The position numbers and the translations under genes were made by a program. A stretch of 64,000 nt of DNA from Welwitschia mirabilis (taxonomy: Eukaryota; Gnetophyta; Gnetopsida; Welwitschiales), in NCBI GenBank assembly GCA_051453625.1, contig JBOZIK010000001.1, forward strand, positions 189,516,798 to 189,580,797. The letters run 5' to 3'. Under the pieces are notes generated by a model. It did not search any database and was not told the origin of the DNA. It worked only from the letters and a program-made list of their open reading frames with translations. Numbering within the stretch: position 1 is the stretch's first letter; the number at the start of each line of letters is the position of its first letter. Positions 1 to 11,206 of the stretch are shown piece by piece.

Positions 1-650
1 ATATAAAAGTAATAAATACTGAAAAATAAAGATGGAGGTTACACCACTCCATCCTTCTTAACTAGGCTCGGCCCCAGTGGTATGCTCCACGTCACTTAGT
101 TCCAACATTTCTTATGGAAACAAATATTTTATAACCAACATAAATATACCCTTAAGTATGCTTTCTATAGAGATGAAAGTATGAATGCATGTGGTGTAGA
201 ATGATGAAATGGATGGAAGTGAAAATGCAACTAATATTCTACCATGTATGCTATGAATATATGAGACTATAAAACTAAAGTAATGACCTAATAAAAGCTT
301 ATTTAACTCATCTACATCAAAATAAGATAAGGAATTGATAAAGTAAATTCATACAAACCAAGAGTAGTAAAAATATCCTAAGTAATAAATGTTAAGACAA
401 GCAATTCAAAAGAAGACTCAAATCCCACCTTAATTTCTTTTCAATTTTTATCCTTATACAACCATAAGTGATATCCTTTAAGCATTTGATCATATTGATC
501 ATTTAGTGTTGTGACAACTTCTTTAATAGAGTTAAACATGTCATACATAAATAAGTCACTACTGCAATACTAGTAAGTAGTTATAGCCCTAATGTAGCTA
601 AACATACTACAAATGAATTATTAGAGCTACATTACTAATGAGTGCCCATA
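1..650. other. Unassigned AT-rich sequence, probably distal part of the gypsy element
   Basis: No frame here reads as a known domain. By position it should hold the integrase side of the adjacent minus-strand element. A small block near 60-110 has more GC than its surroundings, but I see no motif in it. Confidence 0.3.
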
Positions 651-659
651 GACTTAATG

Positions 660-1020
660 TATTTAACTAAACACAATAAAATTTATTAAAAAGAATATGT
701 GATTTTTAAAGAAGAGATATTATTTTTCTTTTTATTTTACTTCTTGAATCATGACTATGCATATTCCATCTCCATAAGCATTTGTGACTATTAATAATTC
801 TTTATGTACTTTTAGAATTTTTAGACCTAAGGTTGTGGTTAATAGGAGTTTGATTCGGAAAAGTGCTTCTCTATAGCTATTAGCAAAATTAAATGGAACT
901 TTTTACTTAGTCAAGTTTGTCATTGAACTTATAATTTTAGAGAAATTTTGGATGAAGTGCTTATAAAATATGATAAAACCAAGGAAGTATTTTACCTTAG
1001 TGGGTGGTTTTTGGTTCCCA
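660..1020 (-). pseudogene. Gypsy RNase H domain remnant
   Basis: In shifting minus-strand frames the region reads like the RT-RNase H connection (a FLGF-x-NYY-like stretch) followed by T-N-A-Y-G-D-G-I, which corresponds to the T-D-A-S-x-x-G-I-G motif holding one of the RNase H catalytic aspartates. Here that Asp is Asn, as a G-to-A change would give. It directly follows the RT domain, as expected. At least two frameshifts and several stops are present. Confidence 0.65.
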
Positions 1021-1029
1021 GCATTCCAT

Positions 1030-1605
1030 TATAGCTTGTAATTTACTAGAATCAATTTTTAAACCTTCATTAAATATGACTTATTCTAAATAGGGAATTA
1101 GATTCTTACAAAATGTACATTTACTAAGCTTGGTTGTTATAACATTTTCTTTAAGCAACTACAAAACTAATCTTAAACGTTTGACGTGTTCTTCTCTAAT
1201 TTTTGAGTATATTAAAATATCATCCAGAAAAATAATAATAGACTAATATAAATAAGGATGAAAGATATTATTCATCAATGTCATGAATGTAGAAGTGGCA
1301 TTTATTAAATCAAAAGGCATACCTATAAATTCAAAATAATCATATTTGGTTCAAAAAGTTGTCTTTGAAACATCATCATCTTTGATGTGAATTTGATGGT
1401 ATCTTAAATTTAAGTTAATTTTAATAAAATACTTTGCTCTTTGAAATTGGTTGAAAAGGTCATCTATTCATGATAGCTGATACCTATTATTTATTGTAAT
1501 CTTGTTTAGCCAGTAATAATTAATGCAAAGCCTTAGCGATCCATCTTTCTTCTTTACAAATAAGACTGATGCTCCTTAAGGTGATATACTACATCTACTT
1601 TTGCC
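1030..1605 (-). pseudogene. Gypsy reverse transcriptase domain remnant
   Basis: The minus-strand translation gives a clear series of gypsy RT blocks: [13 protein letters not shown] near 1540-1575, then a Y-H-Q-I-H-I-K block near 1390-1410, then M-P-F-D-L-I-N-A (from M-P-F-G-L-x-N-A) near 1310, and the catalytic F-L-D-D-I-L-I-Y-S-K at about 1201-1230. The FLDD aspartates are intact, at 1219-1230. Several stops interrupt the frame; those I checked fit Gln codons changed to TAA or TAG. The domain copied RNA into cDNA in the living element and cannot be expressed whole now. Confidence 0.9.
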
Positions 1606-2154
1606 TTCATTTACTAGCTATTAAATTTATAATTTTAGCTCTTTGAATTCAATGACTAAAAATCTATATGATGATCTAGATATCGGCTATGATCTAAGTA
1701 TAAGATTAATTGCATATTATACCTTTCGTTTTGGTGGTAAACCAACTTTATATTTGAAGACCTCATATAATTCATGAGGTAGCTATACTTCTACAAATTT
1801 GATTACTATGGTATAAAATAATAGGATTAGTTTAAAAGGTTTTTTAATTTCTTTGTTCATCATGAATAATACATGCTTATTTCTCTCCTCTCCTTTTATA
1901 ATTTATCTTCTAGATGAAGTAGGAATAAGAATGGTTCCTCTTTCTAAAGATGCTTTAAGATCATATTTGTTAAGAAAATCCATGCTTATTATTGCATTGT
2001 ATTTTTTGATATTAAAGACATAAAATTTATTAGTAATGAGTAAACCATTAATTGTAAAATCTAATTGTGCACAATGACCAAATAGAATGATTATTTTTCC
2101 TTCTACGATGTCTATCCTAAAATTGAATTCTCTAATAATTTTATCTTAAAAGGT

Positions 2155-2215
2155 ATTTTCCATATTTGGAGAAATAAGATTATCACTAGCAACACAATCA
2201 ATCAAAAAGATAAGA
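2155..2215 (-). pseudogene. Gypsy aspartic protease active-site remnant
   Basis: The minus strand reads F-L-I-D-C-V-A-S-D-N-L-I-S, which lines up with the D-S-G-A-(S/T)-x-x-F-I-S active-site block of plant gypsy proteases. The catalytic Asp remains, but Ser-Gly has become Cys-Val. It sits between the RT and the gag remnants, which is the right place. Only the active-site block is recognisable; the rest is too decayed to follow. Confidence 0.6.
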
Positions 2216-2339
2216 GGAAAATTATGTAAAAATATTTTAAGTTCAATTATAGAGATTGATTTCACATAAAAACTATTTATACTATGGTGAATAACCTTTT
2301 TCGTGATTGTGGTTATCCTTATGCTATAGTAGGTTGACT

Positions 2340-2870
2340 ATAATTTACATCTTCCTGTTTTTGGAGTATTTCTTGATTATGTAACCCTTATTTTTATACT
2401 AATGGTAAATTCGTGCCTAGTGACTTTGATTATAAGGCTCTACTTGGGATGAGGAGCTTGAATTTCTTAATTACAGAGTAATAATTATTACCATTCAATC
2501 TACAATGGGGGTTCTTTATTCTACATCCATGTAATATTTAATCTTCCTATATGCTTCCTGTGGAGACTTAGGTTTAAAGGAATAGATCAAATTTCTTAAT
2601 TGAGGTGGTAAAGTGCTAATAAAGTCATTGATAAATTCTTCTAGGCCCTCTAAATTTATAACTTAGATAACTTTTAAAATTCTTTCTAATGCTCATAAAG
2701 ACTCTTTTTACCTAATTGTAAAAATTTGAACTACATTATTTAATCTTTGATAAAGTAACTAGGGATAAAACCCTTTTTTAATTCATTACTAAATTCCATT
2801 CAATCAACCTAATCATTCCTTATTGCACTTAGTTGATTCCACCAAGTTGTAGCACCTCCTATGACGAAGA
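2340..2870 (-). pseudogene. Gypsy gag remnant with decayed zinc knuckle
   Basis: Near 2828-2860 the minus strand reads G-G-A-T-T-W-W-N-Q, the tryptophan-pair block of plant gypsy gag. It is followed by the F-x-x-x-Y-F and L-x-x-G-x-x-S-L-Y-E stretches usual in the retrotransposon gag domain. Closer to the protease, around 2355-2400, a K-N-K-G-Y-I-I-K-K-Y-S stretch matches the second half of a CCHC knuckle with His and Cys replaced by Tyr. Most internal stops lie at codons one C-to-T step from Gln. Gag formed the particle shell in the active element. Confidence 0.65.
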
Positions 2871-3375
2871 TGACAGTATATTGACTTCATGAGTTATTGT
2901 GTAAAATTTTTAATCTAAAAGTTTTTAATGTACTACAACCATTCTAGTACTTCTTCACAATGATCATAGTGTATCTTAGTACATGTAAATTTATAATTTC
3001 TTTACATACTATTTCGTGTCTCGATCTTTAATGATGTTATTTGGAGGTGAGTTATGAATACAGTACTATTATAATTACTTATGCACTTCTTATTCTCTCA
3101 ATTATTCAGAGGATTGAGAAGAGTTATTTTCTAAATACTAAATCTTCTCATTTTATTCTTAGAGAGATTATTATACTGAGATTAAATTTCTTTGATTGAT
3201 TGTTGTAAACCAAATTGGTGATATTTAACATCATGTTTGAAGTGTGTTTTTTTAGTTTTTTTTAATAAGTTTATTGCTAATATGAATCATGTTTCATGAT
3301 GAAAATAAAAAATAAAGAATTAATAATAATTTAGATTAAAGTGGAGTAATTATAAAGCATTTGAGAAATACATGC

Positions 3376-3460
3376 CAAGAAGATGTTATGCAAAGAAGAT
3401 GTTACATCAATAAGATCTTTTACATTATCAAGAAGATGTTATGCTAAGAAAATGTTACAT
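3376..3460. repeat. Imperfect direct duplication, 53-base spacing
   Basis: The block beginning caagaagatgttatg at 3376 recurs at 3429 with few changes. It lies between the gypsy primer site and gag, in the leader region of that element. Confidence 0.7.
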
Positions 3461-3558
3461 TAAGGAGATTATGAGTTTCTCACTAACATGAGAAAGTATA
3501 TTGTTGTCTTCTGAATAATGTGCTAAAATATGATAGAAATCTAGCATCAAATATCAGT

Positions 3559-3577
3559 GTCATTAGCTAGTACCACC
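3559..3577 (-). other. Primer-binding site of the gypsy element (iMet-type, decayed)
   Basis: The minus strand reads tggtactagctaatgac, resembling the common plant site TGGTATCAGAGC followed by a short leader. It lies a few bases inside the putative LTR end at 3580. Confidence 0.5.
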
Positions 3578-3579
3578 AA

Positions 3580-3820
3580 TGTTACCAGCATTTTAAAGAA
3601 ACACAAAATAAATCTCTTTTTCTTGTAATTGTTTAGGAAATTGATCCCTTTACTCTTATGAGATCAGTAAGAGGAGAAGAAGGGATGTTAACATGGAATA
3701 TTAATAGACATGGAAGATGTAAAGTCAATAGTCATCAAGAAGGCACATGAAAGAAAAGAAACCATAAGAAGATGAAAGATCAATGGTCATCCACCTGATT
3801 GTCTAGAAGACAAGACGACA
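3580..3820 (-). mobile_element. Putative 5' LTR of the minus-strand gypsy element
   Basis: On the plus strand the block starts tgttacc next to the primer site and may end near gacgaca at about 3820, giving TG...CA ends. The far boundary is uncertain because the partner LTR is outside the window. Confidence 0.4.
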
Positions 3821-4779
3821 TATTATTTTTTCTTATTTTCTTTTCTATTATTTTTCCTTTTTTTCCTTTTGTATTATTTTTTTCTTTTATAGTTTTGCTT
3901 AAATTTGTTTTATAGTTTTTATTATCCTTTTCATAGACCCTACAACCTAAACTATCTTATGCTACTTTGAAACCAACTCTATCTTTTCTCTATTACTTTT
4001 TCTCAATTAGACAGGTGCTAACACATTTCCTGACTGATGCCACTAGCATTCTTGCTTAGACTACTTCATGTTTGTTTCTAAAACCACCTATGACCTATCT
4101 AAATCATTTTTGATTATAGGATTCTTCAAAAACATTAAAAATCCTTGAAAATACGAAAATTTATTTTTTGATCTTTATTTTTAATTTTTAATCTCTATAA
4201 GTTTTCTTTCTTTCATTATTGTTAGCTTTTTCTTTCCTAGTTTTGTTTGGATTTTAATTAGTTTTATTTGTGTTACTTGCATTTTGATTTTTGTGAAAAA
4301 AAAAAAAAATCTCAAGTCATTGTCAGTATGTAAATTTTAAGATTATTATTTTAGGCTTTTTCTTTTACACTTAGCTTAAATCCTTAAAATTACCATTTAT
4401 CTTATGCTTTTAGTTGGCTAGTAAAATTGATCTTTACCTTTTGATTATCTTACTTACCATTCTAAGTAATTCTTCTTGTTTCATCCTTCTCATCTATTTC
4501 TATTAATAGTGATAAGAGGACCCTTTGAAAAATATTATCTAAAAAGATCAGAAACATAAAGTCTGTAGATAATGATAAAATACCATTGTGAGAAATATTT
4601 GCAAAAAGATAGTGGACAATTAAAAATGATGTTGAGACTAAGAATTGGATCCCTTTCTCTTCTTAACCTCCTTATTTTTTCCCTTTTTATTATTAGCTTT
4701 CATGTAGGAATGATAATGAGGATTTTCAACATTTTAAAAATTCCACCCCTAACGAAAATAGAACTATAAGGCAAATGTT
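3821..4779. other. Unassigned, T-rich low-complexity sequence
   Basis: The region is dominated by T-rich runs (about 3825-3950, 4150-4320) and short frames. A 65-codon frame at 4572-4769 shows no domain and I do not regard it as a gene. Confidence 0.4.
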
Positions 4780-5340
4780 GAAAGACATGAAGAAAGTACA
4801 ATATGAAGAGCAACTTAGCCTTATCAACTTAGTTTAAGATCTTAGCAATATTTTAAAAAATTATAAGAAGGACATAACTGATGCAAAGATTTTAAAGCAA
4901 CAACCTTAACCATTACCACCTTACTTTCCTTGTGAGTTTTGTAAAGATAAGTCTTATTACACTAAAGATTGTCCTATTTTATCAATATATAAGGAGAGGT
5001 TCCATGAAGATACCTTTAGAAGTAATTAATAATTTTAGTAATAAAATATAATATCATAATCAGCTTTTAGAACCTTTTTTGATCATAGATATAGAGATAA
5101 TAAATTTTAATCCAATAATTTTCAACCTAATAATTTTCAATCCAACAATTTTTAGCTCAATAAATTTCAATCCCATAACTCTTTTAAGGATGATTCAGTT
5201 AGAGATTCAATTAAGGAATATAATAAAAGAATTACAAACCTTATAGAATAATGTTAATAAATGATGTTACAAAATCAACTATCTCAAGGTTCTCTTATAA
5301 TGCAATATAGTTTTGAGGATGAGCATTTAAATGGTGCATG
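4780..5340 (+). pseudogene. Ty3/gypsy gag C-terminal fragment with CCHC-like knuckle
   Basis: At 4931-4972 the plus strand encodes C-E-F-C-K-D-K-S-Y-Y-T-K-D-C, a C-x2-C-x4-H-x4-C zinc knuckle with Tyr in place of His. A segment at about 5103-5181 follows with five near-copies of an N-N-F-Q-(P/S) pentapeptide. Both features resemble the tail of Athila/Tat gag proteins and match the style of the other gag fragments at 47.3 and 63.3 kb. Stops occur before and after. No pol follows, so this is a fragment. Confidence 0.7.
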
Positions 5341-5399
5341 TTCAATCTATAAATCCTAAAGCATGGGGGCAAGGGTAGGGATTAATAATAAATTCCTCT

Positions 5400-6385
5400 A
5401 AAAGCATTCAACCACATAAAATAATAATTTTAAGCAAAAATGGAAAGAACTAACTAAATGAGTTTAATGAGAGATATCAAAATAGTATCAAAATAATAAA
5501 CAAACAAAAAATGTATACAAGACAAACAATTTATAGTGGTTTGGAAAACACCCCTCCTCCACTCTCAGCTATTAGCTTTAACCCTAAGCTAATTTGAATC
5601 TTTGTTGCTTTTCTACCAAGCCTTTAAGTCAACTTATACCTTTACAAATAGACTTTTTAAGACTGAGTCTCAACCTTTACAGAGTAATGTTTTTGGTGAT
5701 GGATGTATGCTTAAGTGCACTGGCTCATCCAATTCTAAGTATAATGATGATGGATGACATTTCTTAGAGTAATAGTTCATGAGTACAAGATCATGTAGTG
5801 CAAATGTGTGCCTTAACCAAAAAAAAAAATCAATAGTACAAATTTTTTTCTTAGAAAAATTGGTGGTCAAAAGGTTCTTATTCATTTGTTTAAATAGGAG
5901 ATAGGTTTAGTACATAGAAAAATGGATTTAACATAATAACCTGTATATCTAGTATGGAGTGACATCTAGAAAATAGTTCAAAAAGTTTTACCTGTACTCT
6001 GACTAGTTGACCCCTTGAAACATTTAGTTAAATTAATCGATTACCATCACTTGACCCAGTTGAGCCCTTTCTCATTTGGTTAACCCAAGTAACTTATGTG
6101 AGTTGATCTATTTGACCCCAATTGATGTCCGATTGAGTGACTTTTCCTAGGTCCAGTGATCCCCTTATGAAATCTAGTTGACCATCTTTATCTAGGTCTA
6201 ATTACCTCCTTATGAAATCCGATCAATCCATCTTCAACTTTAATAATTTTCGGAAATGAGATCTTGAGCAAAACATTCATGCTCATCTATCTTGCAAGGC
6301 TTCAACAACTTGTAACCCTTTCAACATATTTAATCTATAGAGGATATGTTAATTTAACATTAATTTGGCAATCTTAACTGAATAT
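5400..6385 (-). mobile_element. 3' LTR of the SIRE-like copia element (approximate)
   Basis: The LTR is inferred to begin (minus strand) just after the purine tract near 6385 and to run to about 5400. It contains a plus-strand stretch near 5525-5565 of the gtggtttggaa type that is common in SIRE LTRs. A tgaccc/gttgacc-rich block lies at 6000-6240. Its outer end is not resolved, and there is no second LTR in the window to compare. Confidence 0.5.
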
Positions 6386-6386
6386 T

Positions 6387-6397
6387 CTCTCCCTTTG
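6387..6397 (-). other. Polypurine tract of the copia element
   Basis: The minus strand reads caaagggagag immediately before the inferred LTR start. This is close to the AAAGGGGGAGA tract usual in SIRE-type elements. Confidence 0.55.
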
Positions 6398-6814
6398 ATA
6401 TTAATAAAAAAATACATATGATAAGAAACACATAATATTGATTTTATGGGAGATCTTGCAAACTCCTCCTATCGACATGTCATGTATAATAAGTAATGAT
6501 CATGATATTTTGATATATAAAAAAAACACCATTAACTATTAGAGCATAATAATTAATCAAGAGAAAAAAATATAAGAACTAAGTATTGATAAGAAGATAA
6601 GTGATAGACAAATATTATAGCATTAATAAAGCTATCTAAAATATGTTTGAATAATCATTATATATAGCTAAGCATATAAGAAAACTATAGATAAAATAGA
6701 TACACAAGTAGCTTTTAAACAAAAAAATGAAATAACAAGCATGAGTAACAAGATTATATTTTATTCCTCTTTTAACATCAATGAAAAAAATAGAAACATG
6801 AGTAAAAAGAAATA

Positions 6815-7854
6815 ATTAAAGTCTTTTTTTTTCTTTAGATTCTTTCTTAGAATTAAAGACATTTTCTTCTTCTTCTTGTATCTCTGTTTGATGAGAACTT
6901 TCAACTTCTTGTAAAGTATCTATAATTTGATAGGCTATTGCAATAAGAACTTCCTTCTATGATGAGTGTAAGAATCTAATCTTTTGAGAAGAGAAAGGGT
7001 TTTATCAGGAGAGGCATTCTTTGGCAAAGAAGACTTTGAGGTAGATTTAGAAAAGATATGCATTCTAGAAAGCATGGCATGCCCTATAGATGACATAAGA
7101 ATCATGGTTTCAAGCTAAAGGGTGAAACTGAGTTCTAAAATGCCTCTAAATATTTGTAATAAGGATAGAGTAAATAAGGGCTTTAGCATGTTATATTTTA
7201 GTTGAGAGACCATATTTTTAATTGTGATGGCAGAAGTATCAATGGTATGATGAGTTCCTACCAAATATAAAAGATAATCTCTATAGTTTGAGGTATTATC
7301 ATGATGACCAATAAGAAGTAAAAATTTATAGGAAAAAGTAAGATGTGAAAAAAATGATATTTTGAAATGAGAGATAAGGTGGAAAGAGTGGTTTTCCACC
7401 TGATGAACTTTTCACGTAGCTCTCAAGTTACTTTGGCCTTATCTTCCATAGAGTTACTAAAAGGCTAAAGCTCCCCATAGTCACTCCTAGAAAGGTTTCT
7501 AACATAATAAATCAAATCTGAGGTAATATTCATCCTCTTTCCCAACATAAGAGTGGAAAGAGTGGAGGAAATAATATTAAAGATAACATTAGCATAAAAT
7601 AACCTAGTAAGCAAGGGATAAGCAGTGCCAAAAACATCAAGAAAGTATAAAATATTAAGGTTATGAATAAATCTTACTACGTCAATCTCCTAGTTCCTAC
7701 AACTCATACAAAGCAATAGCTCTTTCTTAGCAAACTAGCTTTTTTCTTGAACTTTGAGGTAAAACAATCAATTTCCTCTTTTAACATGACCTAGTAAAAA
7801 TAAGAAAGATCTTTGCTATTGAGTATTTTTTGTCTCGATCTTCTTGAGAGGCAT
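6815..7854 (-). pseudogene. Env-like / plant-transposon second ORF of the copia element
   Basis: From a Met at 7854 the minus strand gives a roughly 1 kb interrupted frame. The best block, about 7483-7575, reads L-F-Y-A-N-V-I-F-N followed by T-L-M-L-G-K-R-M-N-I-T-S. It resembles the putative plant transposon protein domain (FYAN ... GK/RG ... I-x-L-x). Such frames sit between RNase H and the 3' LTR in SIRE elements, exactly the position here. The C-terminal part is rich in E and K. A longer open piece at 7115-7399 is out of frame with this block. The role of these env-like proteins is not established. Numerous stops are present, most one C-to-T step from Gln. Confidence 0.5.
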
Positions 7855-8289
7855 ACTACCATTGCTATAATGTGGCACCTATGAAGATAGAAGGAAGATG
7901 TAGGAAATAGATAAAGAAAGAGATGGGTGGAAGATAGGTGTTAAATGAAAAATACAAGGCATCACATACTTTTATAAGTAGGACTAAAATAAGTTAGATT
8001 TGAGGAAAAATTTAGGTCCACTGCCTTTCTTCCATCCTTATCTTATCTCGTCCCATTAATTGAATTCATGTCCAGTCAACCCATTAAATCATAAGTTTGG
8101 CTTGTCAAGATTTGATTGACTAGGACTTCAGTCTAGTTAATCTGACTTCCAGAGGGCTAAATATAAAACAAGTCTAGGTAACTAGGTGAAAATCTAGTTA
8201 AACCCAAATTCTCCAAGGTTGATTGACTAAATTTACAATCCAATCAACCACCCTACTTTTAGTCAAAAGGTAGCAACAGAATCCTCACG

Positions 8290-8850
8290 TCTCATCACAA
8301 ATAAAAAATGTATTACTAGTTATTGATTAGTTTTTATAAGATTCATAGTAATATTCCCTTTTTCAACTTGATTTCTAAGAAAAAGATATCTAATTTCAAT
8401 ATGTCTAGATCAAGAGTTATAAACAGGATTTTTTAATATGTTTATTATACTAATATTGTGATAGAAGATGGGTACCTATTTATAGTTGACTCTAAAATCT
8501 TTTAACATTTTCTTCATCCATAGAAGAGGGGTACAATAGCTTTCCGCTACTATCTATTCTTCTTTGGCTATAGATAGAAATATAGTATTTTATTTATTAC
8601 TTGCCCAACCTACCAGATAATCATCAAGGAAGAAAGAATTCCCACTTGTTTTTTTTCGAATGTCCTTGGAACTCGCCCAATCTGCATTACTAAGAGCTGC
8701 AAGATCAAAATATGTTCCTTCGAAATACCATAACCCATAATCAAAAGTATCTTTTATGTATCTTATAATTTGTTTTATAGCTTGAATGTGTGATTCGTTA
8801 GGGTTTATTTGATATCTTACATAAACAGCCACACTAAACATTATCTAGTC
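8290..8850 (-). pseudogene. Copia RNase H domain, with an 83-codon open piece (8590-8841)
   Basis: The open piece at 8590-8841 (minus) contains the copia blocks H-I-Q-A-I-K-Q-I-I-R-Y-I-K, then Y-G-L-W-Y, then L-S-N-A-D-W-A and R-K-K-T-S-G-N-S-F-F-L. These match the usual A-x-K-R-I-L-R-Y-L-K, G-L-W-Y, Y-S-D-A-D-W-A and R-K-S-T-S-G blocks. In the S-D-A-D-W-A block the first Asp is Asn. Downstream, shifted frames carry an A-E-x-E-Y-like stretch and H-I-E-I-R-Y near 8385-8403, the conserved C-terminal block. The Met at 8841 is only an internal codon, not a real start. Confidence 0.85.
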
Positions 8851-9268
8851 TGCTAGTTATTAAATACAATAAAATTCCTATCATACTCCTATAAATTTTT
8901 TGATCTATTAGTCTTCCTTGATTGTTAAGACTTATTTTGCATGTTGTTGACATAGGAGAAGTGGTGAATTTTGTGTTCTCAAGGCCAAAACATTTTACTA
9001 AATCCTTAGCATACTTTAATTAGGATGTGAAGGTTCCTTAATTGGATTGTCTAATTTGTAGTTCAAGAAACACCCTTACTTCTTTTAGCATGCTCATGTC
9101 AAAGTGTTTTATCATGATATTAGTAAATTCTTTTATTATCTCTTCATTTGAGGCCCTAAAAATTATGTCATCAACATATATCTAAATGACGATGAATTCT
9201 TTTTTAAATTTTTCATAAAAAGAATTTTATGCTTCTTTTTAATCTATTTTTAGTTTTTATATATTGTT
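8851..9268 (-). pseudogene. Copia reverse transcriptase C-terminal part
   Basis: The minus strand shows Y-V-D-D-I-I-F with the catalytic aspartates intact (9167-9178), then F-D-M-S-M-L, L-E-L-Q-I-R-Q-S, Y-A-K-D-L-V-K-C-F-G-L and Y-R-S-M-I-G-I-L-L-Y-L, all in the expected copia order. At least three stops (from Gln or Trp codons) and a frameshift near the RNase H junction break it. The N-terminal RT blocks are missing to the right. Confidence 0.88.
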
Positions 9269-9270
9269 AT

Positions 9271-9946
9271 TGTGAAATCATTTTTTGTTTACTAGTGGAT
9301 TTATTCATATGTAGTCCAGTTGTTTGTATTGATACATTTTTCTTTCTATAAACTTAATCATTCTTTTTGACATAAAAAAGGTTATCAATAATTGCATGAG
9401 AAAAAAAGGGTAAAGAGAATACACATTTAAAGACAAACATATGTTAGTTTTCATGTTATATTATACGAGAACAGGGAACTTGATACTCATCGTTAAAGCA
9501 TGATATTTAGATACTCTTAGTTAACTTTTAGCATACATTTACACATAAATACTCTAGTGGATATCAATGGTAAAGAAAAGAATCAACACAAAATAAAGAA
9601 ATGAATTTGAAGGAGTGGTTATTAGACATCAAAAAATTATTTTTTTATTAAAAGTATCACTAGAAACAAGTGGATTGGAAATGAACAAATCCAGTGGTAC
9701 ACAAGGAAATGGTTTTAAGAGACACAAATTACAATGACTAAAACTTAAAACAAAAAAATAATACAAAGGCTAAGTTACTATTATAAGATCTATATCAGCT
9801 ACTTCCTTGTTTAGATAAAGTTTTTTAGTTTGAATGTGAAGTTAAAAAGCTATATTTCCACTATAAGAATATGAAAGTTATGCTCTCTTAGTTTTGCAAA
9901 AGTGTGAGGAAAATAAAAAGGGAAAGTGAAGCACATAGGGTATGGA
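9271..9946. other. Unassigned AT-rich spacer
   Basis: No domain, LTR or repeat was recognised between the broken end of the copia RT and the short LTR element. Confidence 0.4.
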
Positions 9947-10248
9947 AATTAAGATAGCTCCAATATTTATTGATCAACTTAATTAAATGCAAATTAGTGT
10001 TACCAAATTTAGATTATGAATCATCACACACATCAAGGATCATATACTTAAACGTCTCAAACAAATGTAACTTGTCCTAACTAAAATAAATGACCCAAAC
10101 TAAGTGATACATAACTAATCAAGAGAAATTTTTGTGTGCATTGGGCATCACCCTATGCAATTTAACTTAAATTTAATTTCTAAATGTACATGGAGCACTT
10201 CATCATGTATTTATTTAATATATAAAATCTAATCTAAAATTTCCAACA
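9947..10248 (-). mobile_element. 3' LTR of the short element
   Basis: It is homologous to 11207-11483, sharing segments such as tttattgatcaa, taactaatcaagag and tttatttaatrtataaaa. In the minus sense it begins tgttggaa, next to the tract gaggaggt at about 10249-10258. The inner boundary is good; the outer one is approximate. Confidence 0.6.
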
Positions 10249-10924
10249 ACCTCCTCATTGATGTTGAATGTAAAATTTTAGTGAAAATGTTAACATCACA
10301 TCAAAGGGATTTGGTTAGGACAAAGCCCTAGCTTAGCTTATTAAAATCAATATATTTTTTTTTTTTACATATGGAAAATAAATACAAATGGTGACCCAGA
10401 CCACCATTTATAAAATGCTTTCTACATGCAAAAATTAAGCTTTTATAAATTTTCACTAAAACTCCATGAACTAGCATATTTAATTTAAGTTATAGTTGGA
10501 ACTCAATTAGAATGACGTGCTTAGAATAACCTGGTTAACAGTTAAATTTTTCAAATAGCTTCCAACACTGCATAAGTGTAATTTTCAAGTAGATTTTACA
10601 TAAACTCAGGAAACCAAATGTACGTGGAAGATTAGAATCTTTCAAGATTAAAAATTTCTTTAGAAGTTAAGGTTAAAGGATTATCTATCTTTTCTTTTTC
10701 AAATACATCTTTTCTTTCTCAAATAAAATATTGGCATTGTGTCTTTTTACTTTTCCATCCAAAATGTATTTAGCTTTTTCCTTTGTAATTTATCTATACA
10801 TGTCCATCTTTCATATAGTAAAAACATTTGCAATTATCTTGTTCTTTTGTTGTAATGCAATTAGATTTGAAAGTCTTTTCCCCCCTTATAAAGCATTGAC
10901 ATGGTCTTCTTTTCTTTTCTTCTT

Positions 10925-11195
10925 TTTAATGCTTTACAGCATGCAAAGGCAAAGAATTGCGTGGCGGAGGAATAAGAATACTTACGAGAAAAGGAATAGA
11001 CAAAAGAGATGGAAATGGGACAGCAAAGATCCTAAGGCGGTGTTTGTCCGTGTTCTTTGTGCATCGACGGGAGGCAGAGACGATAAGACTGTCCACCGCC
11101 AGCACAAGAAAACAAAGAGAGTATGCCCCTGCCTTTGGTAGTGCAGTTACAGCACTGCAACGGACTATAATTAGCAAAGAGCCCTTCACTAGGAT
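10925..11195. other. CpG-bearing island inside the short LTR element
   Basis: This stretch has clearly higher GC and many intact CpG dinucleotides, unlike its flanks. Overlapping frames occur on both strands (10731-11141 +, 10957-11250 +, 10926-11189 -), and none resembles a known protein. On the minus strand a consensus splice donor, GTAAGT, lies at 10980-10985 after a pyrimidine-rich stretch. It may be a captured gene piece or a functional leader that keeps its CpGs. Confidence 0.45.
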
Positions 11196-11206
11196 CTTAT
11201 ATCAAT
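11191..11206 (-). other. Decayed primer-binding site of the short element
   Basis: The minus strand reads aattgatataagatcc next to the LTR end; compare aattggtatcagagcc. The differences are mostly transitions. Confidence 0.4.

Larger units (their letters stand above)
1..3820 (-). mobile_element. Decayed Ty3/gypsy retrotransposon (chromovirus-like)
   Basis: Reading the minus strand, the order is LTR, primer site, gag, zinc knuckle, protease, RT and RNase H, which is the Ty3/gypsy order. The iMet-type primer site and the single gag-pol arrangement suggest a chromovirus-like lineage; that is inference. Stops and frameshifts interrupt every domain, so the copy is dead. The integrase and the distal LTR would lie at or beyond the left edge; I could not recognise integrase in positions 1-650. 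Confidence 0.85.
5400..9270 (-). mobile_element. Truncated SIRE-like Ty1/copia retrotransposon
   Basis: The minus-strand order is RT, RNase H, a long gap with an env-like frame, a polypurine tract and an LTR. Presence of a second reading frame between pol and the 3' LTR is typical of the SIRE lineage. The element stops abruptly inside RT at about 9270; integrase and gag are missing. Many frame-breaking changes show it is inactive. Confidence 0.75.
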
